The notes under the pieces: model-generated
Seen by the model: the letters and a program-made list of their open reading frames with translations, nothing else
Database searches by the model: none
What the model was told of the DNA's origin: nothing
Program-made: the position numbers and the translations under genes
NCBI RefSeq assembly: GCF_038095975.1
Contig: NZ_CP146003.1
Span: 372,001 to 436,000, forward strand
Length of the DNA: 64,000 bases
From: Mesomycoplasma ovipneumoniae
GTDB taxonomy: Bacteria > Bacillota_I > Bacilli_A > Mycoplasmatales > Metamycoplasmataceae
Direction: 5' to 3'
Part shown: in pieces, positions 11,344 through 21,100 of the stretch
Layout of the letters: every line of letters begins with the position of its first letter
How positions within the stretch are numbered: position 1 is the first letter of the stretch

Positions 11344-13462
11344 CTTTAGTTTCTTTTGTTAATAAATCATTCCAAGCTATTTTGTGTTCTGCATTTATTT
11401 CTGGATGAGTTTGTATGTTATGAATATACCTTTCCATAAATAAATCTGTATTATCTAACAATCTTAAATAATATTTTAAGGTCGGAAATACACCATTTAT
11501 AATTACTTGACACCCATGTTCCGTTTTGATTTTTTCAACTAAATCATGAATTATTTCTAATTCATCATCTTTAGGAGCCAATGTACTTAATATATAATAC
11601 CTTTGTATTGTTGTATTACAAAACTTTTTATAGGCATCATCTACCATTATATAGTTTGGTGCTATATCAAACTTTACTTCTACAACTTCATATAAACTTC
11701 CATCGTTGTTTATAACTACAATATCGCCAGCATTTCCACTACTTCTATCAGAACTATAATGAGATGATATTTGCTGTAAAAATTTATCGTCAAATCTTTT
11801 TAACTCTTTAGTTATACATTCATAGACACTGTATAAAGCAACTACTGGCAATATGGAAGCTCCTCTACTTTTATAACTATAATAAAAATGTTTTTCTAAC
11901 AAATCTATTATCTCATTTATACTCAAAGTCGATTCTCTTTCTACCGGGTTTATCACTCTAACAGATTTAAGTTCCCTTGCTTTTATGCTCAAATGAAAGA
12001 TTCCCATTAAATAATTTTGTGGTTTAGCTCCATTCTCTTCTATATCATTTAAAATCTTTAAGAAAGCGTCTTTAACCACTTTATTATTTATCTTACCTGG
12101 AAAGTCTAAGTTGTATGGTATATTTTGTTCAAGACTTCTTGTGAATCATCCTGAGTCTTTCATTGCTCCTAAGAACTGCTTCTGTTTCAGAAATGGAGTA
12201 ATGTATTTAGTATCAAAACTTCTTCCACTATAACCATTGTCCATATTTGCTTGATGCAATCTAATATCTTGTTTTATATGCAAACATTTATATACTAAAC
12301 TTGTAATTAAGACAGTATATACACCTTTTAAGGTTTCCTCTTTTTCAACAATTGATTTAATATAATTTTTCTGAGTATCTGTTAAATCAATTTCATCTAA
12401 GGACTTAATTGACAAACTGTCATTATATGTTTTTTCTAAAAACTCACTCACATTCACTTCATTACCCTCACTTTCATTCCAAAATTGATTTATTACTTCT
12501 TTAGCAACATTTCTTATCATTGGTACACAAACGCTATTCCCTATTCTTTCATACAATTTCGCTTTTGCCCCGACCTTTATAAAGTCATTTGGAAATCCCA
12601 TAAACTTATAACATTCATTAAGTGTCAGTTTTCTAACTTTACCATCAACATAAATAAAATATCTTCCGCTTTGCTCTTGAGAAGTAATTGTTGGATGTAT
12701 CCCCTCAGCAGAATAAATTCTGTTTGGTTGTTTATGAACTCTTGATAAATATTCTGTTCCTTTTCTTACTCCAATTGTGCGAATTTTTTTATTTCGATAC
12801 CCACAAAAAATAAGCCCTGATTTTTGCTTCTTAATTCTTTCTGTTTCTATTAAAGTGTAGTCTGTTTCATCTAAGTATTCAAACTCACCCTGTTTATCAA
12901 GAAATTCATACATTGAACTTACTTTATGTTTCTGTATATCACTAAAATCAAATACCTTACCCTCTTTATTTCCAATTATTATTATTCTTTCTCTATTTTG
13001 AGGTACACCAAAATCTTTTGCATTCAAAACTTTATATGAAACAGAATATCCTAATTCACTCAAAGTTTTTATCATTATAAATAGAGTATTTCCTTTATCG
13101 TGTTTTTCTAAATTTTGAACATTTTCTAAAATAAATGCTTTAGGCTTTTTTTTCTTTAATACTCTGCAAATATCGAAAAACAAAGTTCCTCTTGCACTGT
13201 CCTCAAAACCTTTTTGCTTTCCACTAATTGAAAAAGCTTGACAAGGAAATCCTGCACAAAGAATATCAAAATTAGGCAATGTATCTGGATTTAATTGTGT
13301 AATATCACATTTAGAATTATCGCCAAAATTAGCTTTGTACATTTCTATTGCGTGTTCGTCTATTTCACTACTAAATACACATTCTAATCCCAACTCTTCA
13401 AGTGCTAACCTAAATCCTCCTATTCCTGAAAATAAATCTATAAATTTAAGATTCTTACTCAT
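11336..13462 (-). CDS. Fused C5-cytosine methyltransferase and restriction endonuclease (joined through UGA-Trp)
   Basis: Residues 1-438 form a C5-cytosine methyltransferase: motif I FSGIGGF near the N-terminus, catalytic motif IV GFPCQAFS, motif VI ENV, and motif VIII QNRERI. The frame meets one TGA at 12146-12148 and continues unbroken for 270 more codons, so under the mycoplasma code the product is 708 residues. The part after about residue 330 looks like a type II restriction enzyme. A PD-(D/E)xK-like site is visible as AGDIVV followed by EVVEVK at about residues 580-600. The other tryptophans here are TGG, unlike the surrounding genes, suggesting recent transfer from a donor that uses UGA as stop. 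In such a donor the methylase would end at the UGA, but a usual restriction-gene start is not obvious there, so an original fusion is equally possible. Recognition sequence unknown. Confidence 0.85.
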
Positions 13463-13463
13463 T

Positions 13464-13676
13464 TTAAATCTCCGTATCCCTAATTATTTCAACCATTTCT
13501 TCAATTTTACAATCTAGTGCGGCACATATTTTTACTATTGTTTCTAAACTTACACCTTCATCTTTTCCCATTCTAGCTACAATATTGCTACTAATACCAG
13601 AAGTTTTTTTTAAATATTTTTTCTTCATATTTCTTGATTTCAAAAGATTCCATAATGGCTCATACGATATGTTCAT
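13464..13676 (-). CDS. XRE-family helix-turn-helix control protein of the RM unit
   Basis: A 70-residue protein with an XRE-type helix-turn-helix (KKTSGISSNIVARMGKDEG, then SLETIVKICAALDC), the usual form of RM controller (C) proteins that time methylase and nuclease expression. The ATG at 13674-13676 has AGGGGAT just upstream; a longer frame to 13799 lacks such a site. Its stop is 1 nt before the methyltransferase ATG, so the two are cotranscribed and probably translationally coupled. A promoter overlapped by an inverted repeat lies directly upstream, as expected for autoregulation. Confidence 0.85.
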   Translation of the reverse strand: MNISYEPLWNLLKSRNMKKKYLKKTSGISSNIVARMGKDEGVSLETIVKICAALDCKIEEMVEIIRDTEI

Positions 13677-13707
13677 ACAATCCCCTATTGCCTTTTTATC
13701 TTGTTTA

Positions 13708-13736
13708 ATTATAGCAAAAAACTTGAGTTTCCTCAA
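13708..13736 (-). promoter_or_regulatory. RM promoter with overlapping operator-like inverted repeat
   Basis: On the minus strand TTGAGG (13731-13736), a 17-nt spacer, then TATAAT (13708-13713): a near-consensus sigma-70 promoter 32 nt ahead of the controller ATG. CTTGAG-GAAA-CTCAAG (13722-13737) overlaps the -35, a typical place for controller binding. Confidence 0.75.
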
Positions 13737-13739
13737 GAT

Positions 13740-13788
13740 CCTAAATAGTAAGTCCAAGGCAACATAAGTACTTAACTTACTATTTAGG
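13740..13788. promoter_or_regulatory. 14-bp perfect inverted repeat upstream of the RM promoter
   Basis: CCTAAATAGTAAGT (13740-13753) and ACTTACTATTTAGG (13775-13788) are exact reverse complements separated by 21 nt, with TAAGTACTTA in the spacer. This could be a second operator or a regulatory hairpin. Confidence 0.6.
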
Positions 13789-13806
13789 CTAAAATACATT
13801 AATCGT

Positions 13807-13824
13807 GGGAGTGTTCATAATTTT
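13807..13824. repeat. 18-bp boundary sequence at the right edge of the RM unit
   Basis: GGGAGTGTTCATAATTTT occurs here and, identically and in the same orientation, at 45674-45691, just beyond the start side of mcrBC. It resembles the outer end of an insertion sequence, though no transposase is present. Confidence 0.55.
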
Positions 13825-14215
13825 AGTTTAAAAAGCAAAATTATGAATTTTTAAACTGCTTTTTTAGTTCCAAACACTGGCAAAAATCACAAAAAAAATA
13901 CAACTACTATTTAAACTCAATACAAATAGAAAACTCGTTTTTATTTGCAGCGAGTCTAAAAAAACATATGAAGTTTTGAAAGAGCAATAACCAAAAGCCA
14001 TAAATTTATAGATTTCTAAACGGTAAATTTAAGGCATACCATTATATTTAAAAACATAATGGAAAATTCGCATTATCTTATTTTAATACACCAAAAAACA
14101 TAATAATTCCCCCTTAATTCAATATCAAAATTTATTAATTATTCTTAGTGAGTCTAATTATAACTGAAAATTTTTTTAGACAAAGCATTTTTTTTTTTTT
14201 TGCAAAAGGTTAATT
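13825..14215 (-). repeat. Dispersed structured repeat element, copy E
   Basis: This is the minus-strand copy of a five-member family. In order on the minus strand: 14-nt poly-A (14188-14201 as T), -35 TTTGTC (14179-14184), -10 TATAAT (14157-14162), Shine-Dalgarno and short ORF (MFFGVLK, stop), then the three stem-loops. The stem AAATTTA/TAAATTT and the CTCGCTGCAAATA/TATTTGTATTGAG arm are present. It lies between the RM unit and the inverted adhesin copy. The whole gap 13677-14282 is RM promoter, boundary sequence, this element and a terminator. Confidence 0.8.
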
Positions 14216-14230
14216 TTAAAATAATAAAAA

Positions 14231-14255
14231 CCCCTTTGGCTGAAACTCAAAGGGG
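14231..14255 (-). terminator. Terminator after the inverted P216-like copy
   Basis: CCCCTTTGG and CTCAAAGGGG pair across a short loop, followed on the minus strand by T-rich sequence. It is a close relative of the terminator at 11135-11166. Confidence 0.7.
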
Positions 14256-14282
14256 AAATTAATTTGTTTAATTAAAATTTAG

Positions 14283-17200
14283 TTATTTTCTTGGCTTGTG
14301 AATGTTAAATTCTTTGAAGATTTCACCAAAAGCATTATTGGTAAGACCACGGGCATTTGCTTTATTAAAGTCAAGTTGATCAGTGGTAATATTATCAAAA
14401 TAACGATCATCGATAATAAATTCAGTATCAATAATTGGTAGCCATTTTAATTTTTGATCTTCTTGTTTGAATATCCCCGCAAATCTAACATTTGAACTAA
14501 AGAAATGCTCAGGAATAACTGTCTGGAACTGAACTGCACCATTATCTTTAAAATCGGGGTTATTTGAATCTTTGGTCGTGCGAGTTGCTTTTAGCATTGC
14601 AATTTGACCACTTTCGTTTTGGAAAACAAAACGTCAGTCATCGGTATCTTTAACTTCTGAATAATCCTGGGTTGGAACAGGTATATTAGTTGTTAGTGTA
14701 AATGTACGAGTATCACGATTAAATAATGTTTTTCTTACCCGAAGGCCAAATCCGCCATTTTGAACTTGGGTTCAACCAAGTGGATTTTGAAGAACACTAG
14801 ATTTTGCCTGTGTATTTTCAGTTGTTTTAATAAATGGAGTTTCTGAATTTCGGAAATTAGGCCATCAATTAACTAAATTAGGGGCAATCATTTTTTCGTT
14901 GTTTGTTAGTTCGTCAGGATTAACAAATAATAAATCAGTTAAATTAGCACTAATAATATTTGATTGTTGCTGAATTAATTCTTTTGGATACCAAAAGTTC
15001 AAATAAGCAGTTCCTCAGTCAACGGCATTAGCTCCTACTTTTTCTTTAACAGTTTTTGTGTATTTGTCTTGGACATCAGTATCTTTTTTGTCAGGATCAT
15101 TAAATAGATTGTTAACAAAATCACTTGCACTATAATAAGTAACTTTTGTTGGCTGATTTAAAATAATATTTAAATAATCATTAGTAAGTCTGAAGTTTTC
15201 CCCTGGGCTAACAAATTGATTTGGGTGAACATTTGTCCAACCTTTTCTAACGTCTTTTTCTTTTGTTTTATTGAGCTGGTATGAGTATAAATCAAGATTA
15301 GTAGTTGGACTAGTACCTTCTTTAGATATTCTTTGATTTAAATAACCTGAAGGGTCAAAAACTTTAAGCGATAGAGCAGAAAGATTTTCGGCAGGGTCGT
15401 TTGCGAACAATTGCCAAAGTGGATCGTTGTTATTTTGGAGGGTACCATGTCAATTTTGATTTATTAGTATAGGGTTAACATTTTTGTTATTTTGAGGTTT
15501 TGTACTATTTAGTAGATTTGTATTTGGTTCTCAGTGAGCAAGTCTACTAAACAGATCTTGTCAGTATTTGTCGTTCTCTTTGAGGAACGCTGAGAACTTA
15601 GTGGGTTTTTTTATTGTGCTTCAAGGAACACCAACTGCTCCTTGTAAGACTAGTTTAGGTTTAATTTTTACAATGTTAGATATTGGTTGCTGGTTAGTCT
15701 CAGGTTGAGATTTTTCTTCCTCTGTAGAAGAATCCGACGCTTTTGCGATTTCAATAGGGGCATTAATTAAACGTTTTATATCACTACTTTCAAGACTAAA
15801 TGATAACTTTGTTGGTGATTCTACCTTTAGATCGCTTATTTTAAAGTCAACAACGCTTTGGTTAAGTAATTGGTTTAAGGTTAGTTGAACTAATTGGTGC
15901 TGAGGATTCGGGATCGAGATGGGCTGAGAAGTATTTAAGGCTGGATTTTGAACAGTAATTTTAGACGCTTCACTAGTAGCTTTTCGGGCCGCTGCCTTCT
16001 TCTTATTTATTTCAACACTATTATTCTGTCTCCTACTCGGATTAGGTGCTTGGAAGTATGTATGCCCTTCGTCACGAAGATTCGCCAAAGCCGTATTCTT
16101 CAACTCAGGAGCAATCACCGGCTGCAGCGGACTCAAAGCCAGTTCAGCCGGATGGATTGTCACCGGCACTGAAGATAGCCACTGACTTGTTGGCTTACCG
16201 CTTGCATCAGTCTGTATTGGATTTTTAAATTCTAGTGTAATTGTTGTTGAATTAGCCAAAGGCTGGTCAGGACTGTATTGTTTAGCCCAGCTAGTATTTG
16301 ATACCTCCGGAGTCTTTGCTAGCTCAGGAATGTTGTCTTGTTGTTTGTGGACTATCAGTGTTAGACTCTTATCTGATTTAACTCGGGTTGTTGTATTTCC
16401 GTCCACAACATTTTTTACTAACGAAAGACTAACGCTGTAGACTTCCGGTGAGATTTCTTTAACTGATTCAATTTCAAAAGTAACATTTGGATCAAGATTA
16501 TTAAAATAATTACTAAATTGTTGACCCAAAAGAATTTCGAGTTTTTGTTTTAGAGTCTGTAAGTCTTGATTTGAACTCTCAGATGTTGAATCTGAACCTT
16601 GAGAAGTTTGAGGGCCGTCTTGGAAAGGAGTCGCAAAATAAGGACTCTCATCTAGGGTAGAGAAGGTTGATACCTCTACGGCAACCGGTCTTAGTTTGCC
16701 TTTGAAAAATTCATCTTGATTGATTTCAGGTCTTTTAACCTCTGGACGAGGCTGACCTGGAATCTTGTCGTCAATTCAACGGATATTATCTGGATTTCTT
16801 GGAGCTTCTGGTTCTGGTGCAGGCTTTTTCTTGTCATAAATTGAATTAGCAAGAATTTGTAAATGACCAAATTTTTCAGCATCAAGAATTAAGGACTGAC
16901 TTGAAAGTGGGGCATCTTCAACCATTTGGTCTAAATTATTTTTTTGTTTTACTTCTGCTTCTGACTGCCCTGAAGTGCGGACAAAAATTGTCTGTGGACT
17001 TGATTGAATTACATCATCAACAAATTTACCAGCATTGTCATCAAAGCCAACAACATATTTAATTTTTAGTCCAATTACTTTACCTTCTTTAGAAGCCTGA
17101 GCCGCACCATCTTCTTCAATTTCAAATTTAATTGAAGGACGCGCTCCTGAGTCTTGATATTCATTTCAATTATTAGCCAAGGCTGCCTGAGTATAAAAGG

Positions 17201-17349
17201 CAAAAACTAAATCACTAAGAGTTGCAATTTTACTAAAATCTTTATCTTTAAAAGGAACTTGAGATGAATTAGTGTCATTATCTAAGGTATTTCAAAAAGC
17301 TGGTTGTTTGGCAATTTTAATTGCATCTTGGTAATTTTTAAGAATTTTG
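14283..17349 (-). pseudogene. Inverted 5'-truncated copy of the P216-like adhesin gene
   Basis: About 3.07 kb corresponding to 8014-11073 of the operon copy, in opposite orientation. The reading frame stays open and keeps the same spacing as the operon gene, so it is not decayed. It has no signal peptide, start codon or promoter of its own. Most of it is nearly identical to the operon copy, but changes cluster at about 15440-15620 and 16030-16200. It could be a silent sequence reservoir or a 3' end exchangeable by inversion with the operon copy; both are inferences. Homology stops abruptly at about 17349. Confidence 0.85.
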
Positions 17350-17439
17350 ATCACTTAACTTAATTGTGTTTTTCCTATAATAAACTCAAATAATACAAAT
17401 TTTGAGCTATGTTTTTAAATGTAGTACAATGCATTAAAT

Positions 17440-18015
17440 TTACCCTTTGCAAAAAAAAAAAAAAAATGCTTGGTCAAAAATAAAGTTATGTTATAATTAC
17501 CATCACTTAAGGATAATTAATAAATTTGATATTGAATTAGGGAGGAATTAGTTATGTTTTTGTCATAAAAAAATCAGAAAATGCGAATTTTCCATTATAT
17601 TTTTAAATATGATGGTATGCCTTAAATTTCACCGTTTAGAAATCTAGAAATTTAGGCTTTTAATTATGGCTCTTTCAAAACTTCACATATTTTTTTAGGC
17701 TCAATGTAAGTAAAAACGAGTTTTCTATTTGCATTGAGTTTAAATAGTAGTTGTATTTTTTTATGATTTTTGTCAGTGCTTTGAACTAAAAAAGTAGTTT
17801 AAAAATTTCATAATTTTGCTTTTAAGTCAAAATTTTAGCTTTTTTAGTTTGCTTTATTTAACTGTTAAGTAGATTTTGCATTCATGAGTGCTAGATTTAA
17901 AATTCAGTGTTTTTGCTTTGATAGTTATTTTTTCCTGGGCTTGCCAAAAAAGTCAAAAAAGTGCCAAAACCGGATACTTTTTTAGGATTATCTCATCAAA
18001 CTGGGAAATTCGGGA
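17440..18015 (+). repeat. Dispersed structured repeat element, copy A
   Basis: Layout: poly-A of 16 (17451-17466), -35 TTGGTC (17470-17475), 16-nt spacer, -10 TATAAT (17492-17497), GGGAGGAA, then ATG at 17554 with a 4-codon ORF (MFLS, stop at 17566-17568). Three stem-loops follow: CCATTATATTT/AAATATGATGG, AAATTTC/GAAATTT, and CTCAATGTAAGTA/TATTTGCATTGAG. The tail ends in the TCATCAAACTGGGAAATTCG motif (17991-18015). The stretch 17350-17440 shows nothing recognisable. The element fills most of the gap before the 18159 gene. Confidence 0.8.
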
Positions 18016-18098
18016 AAATATCATAAATTTTTATTAATTGTATTTTTAATTAATTAAAAAAAATTTTAAAATTACGTAAAAATAAGTTTTAAATTTAG

Positions 18099-18104
18099 TA
18101 TAAT
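18099..18104 (+). promoter_or_regulatory. -10 box of the second P216-like gene
   Basis: TATAAT 55 nt before the ATG at 18159, with CAGGAGC as Shine-Dalgarno. This copy therefore has its own promoter, unlike the operon copy at 5581. Confidence 0.55.
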
Positions 18105-18158
18105 TCTTTTTGTTAAAATAATAAAAATGATAAAAAAGGGAAAAACCAGGAGCATTTT

Positions 18159-21100
18159 ATGCAAAAGAAAAACGCAAAAATATTAATTGGTAGTGCAGCT
18201 GCAATTGTACTAATGTCGACAGTATTTGGAACTGTCGCCGGACTTGCTGCTAAAACTAAATATCGCGGAGTTAATCCTACCCAAGGTGTTGTTAGTCAGC
18301 TCGGACTAATTGATTCAGTAAGTTTTAAACCAAGTGTTGCTCACTTTACAAGTGATTATAAAACTGTTAAACAAGCACTTTTAGGGGATAAAACTTTTAA
18401 TGCAAGCAGCTCTGAATTTAGCGATTTTGCATCAAAATTCAATTTTTTAACTAATAATGGCCGTAGTGTTTTGGCAATTCCAAACAAATACAAAGTTGTC
18501 ATTGAAAAATTTGAAGCCCAAGATGAACAACAACGCTTTTTCCTTTCCTTTCATTTGGAAGAAACTCTTGAAGACAAAAATGTTGCCCGCTCAGCAACAA
18601 AATCAATTTACCTTTCAGTAGTTGATGCCCCAAAGGCAGCACTAGCTCAATTTAGTGATATTGTTGATTCAAATTTTGCTAATTTAGTTCCTAGTCCACT
18701 TTCTCATTTTTCATCAACCTCAGTTAAACCTTTAGCCCTAACTCGTGCTGATGATTTTGCAAAAACATTAAATCAACTTGAGACATTAGAGGAATTTGAG
18801 TCTCATTTAAGCAAATTTTTTGACATCCAAGCAATTAAGGCAAAAATTCGTCTTGAAGCCCAAGGCTTTGGTTTTGCCAAAGGTGACCTAGAAGAACCTT
18901 TTGTATTTAGTTTTGTTAAAAATCCACAAAACTCAAATGAATGAGCAACAAGTCTAAACCAAAAAGTTCCTGCGGTTCGTTTATATTTGAAAACTGAATT
19001 CGGGCCTCAGGCAAAAGCTACACTAGCAAACTATAAACATAAAGATGAGTCATTTTTAACTTCAATTGATTTAGTAGCAAGCGACAAGTCTACTTTATTT
19101 GCTAACACCAATGATCTAAGCTCCCAACTCGATGTTAATTTACTTGATGCTTCTGATTATTATATTGATCCAGATAAGCCTCAGGTTGACCCGACAACTG
19201 GAGTTTTACTTCCTTCTTCACTTAGTCTTTTCCAACGTGATTTATTAAGAAAAGCTTCTGATAAGTCAGTTGATAAATTTTCTTTGTTTCGTTATGATGC
19301 AATTAATTTTTACAAACAACTCCAAGAACTTGTAAGTAAACCTGCTGCAATCAAAGATATAATTGATGCCAGCTTAACACGTGGCCTAACTTTTTCTTTT
19401 GGTAAATACGATTTACTTTTTGATAATTTACGCGAGCATCTTGATTATGACTTTTTAGTTTCAAATGCTAAAATCCGTCAAAATTCAGTCTCACAAAAAT
19501 TATTTATTGAACTGCCAATCAAAATTAAGCTAAAGTCATCAATTTTTGGCGACACTGGCGAAAATATTAAAACTATTTTGGAAAAAACTGTAAGTTTTAA
19601 ACTTGATAATTTCCGTGATCAAAAAATCGAGGATGCCCTAGCCAGCCTTTATCCAAAACTTAGCGAGCAACTAAAACAATTAAAAGCTGCCCAAAGCACC
19701 CAAGAGGCCGCCCAACAACTAGCTGCTATTTCCCCATTTCCGTCTCAGTCAGCTGCTGAGACCCTAGGTGCAACCAAAGAAAATCCTTATGATATTGTCC
19801 AAGGTGCTCCAAAATCCTATTTACTTTCAAAATACGAAATTAAACAATTAATCGACCAAGGAGACTATAAAAAACTAATTAGTCTTTTAAGTGATCAAAA
19901 TTCTTACAATATTGACTTTAAATTAGGCTCAACTCTACAAGCCCAAAATATTCAAGTTCCGTCTGACAAGGAAATATCTAATTTAAATGCAACAATTGAC
20001 TCAGCTCAGTCTTTAAAAAATGCTGATATTTATTCAGTTTCGACTTCGACATTTAAAAATCGTGCTTCTTTATTTGCTTATTTCCGTTATCTTTTATCAT
20101 TAGAACCTAAAGAGGCAATCAAAAAACTTGTTAATATTGGAACTCAAATGGGTCTTGAATTTGAAGGCTATCAAGACTTACCGCTAAATCCAACCTTAGA
20201 GGACCTAGCAAAAGTAAAAATTAAAACTAAATTTGATAACTATGAGCACTCCCAAGATTTTCTAAGTGAGCAGGATGCCGATGAGAACCAAGACGAATCA
20301 GTGGGAACAAAATTTGGACTAAAGCTTCTTGATTTTAATGGTTATTTTGCTAATGACATTACAAGTCCAAATCAAGGAATGGCTTTATTTTTACCAGCAA
20401 GTCTAGATTCTAATCAAACTCAGACAACCTCAACTCAGCCAAGTTCAACCCAAACTACAGACTGAAAAACTGAAATTACTAAAAAACTTGTTAGTGATAA
20501 AAACCAGTTAGCAAGTCTACCTTTTGCAATTTGAAACAGAATTATTGGCCAAGAAAAAGCCCAAAACACTGAAGAAAAACTAACATACAAAATTCTTAAA
20601 AACTACCAAGATGCAATTAAAATTGCCAAACAACCGGCTTTTTGAAATACTTTAGATGCTGATAATCAATCTCAAGTTCCTTTTAAAGATCAGAATTTTA
20701 GTAAAATCTCAAGTCTTAGTGATTTAGTTTTTGCCTTTTATACTCAGGCAGCCTTAGCTAATAATTGAAATGAATATCAAGACTCAGGAGCACGTCCTTC
20801 AATTAAATTTGAAATTGAAGAAGATGCATCTGAAACCGCTAAAGAAGGTAATGTAATTGCTCTAAAAATCAAATATGTTGTTGGCTTTGATGATAATGCT
20901 GGTAAATTTGTTGATGATGTAATTGCCTCAAGCCCGCAGACAATTTTTGTTCGCACATCAGGTAAGTCAGAAGCTGAAGTAAAACAAAAAAATAATTTAG
21001 ACCAAATGATTGAAGATGCCCCACTTTCAAGTCAATCATTAATTCTTGATGCTGAAAAATTTGCCCATTTACAAATTCTTGCTAATTCAATTTATGACAA

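Noticed and set aside
11336-12079. Separate restriction-endonuclease gene starting at 12079
   Set aside because: No Shine-Dalgarno site there, and the frame is continuous with the methylase through UGA, which codes for Trp in this organism.
15948-16228. Plus-strand frames opposite the inverted adhesin copy (and minus-strand frames at 9131-9411)
   Set aside because: They are antisense readings of the GC-richer module, which has fewer stop codons; no start signals.
8014-17349. Inverted adhesin copy as an assembly artefact
   Set aside because: It differs from both full copies at clustered positions, has its own terminator variant and ends in a distinct junction, so it looks real; long reads would settle it.
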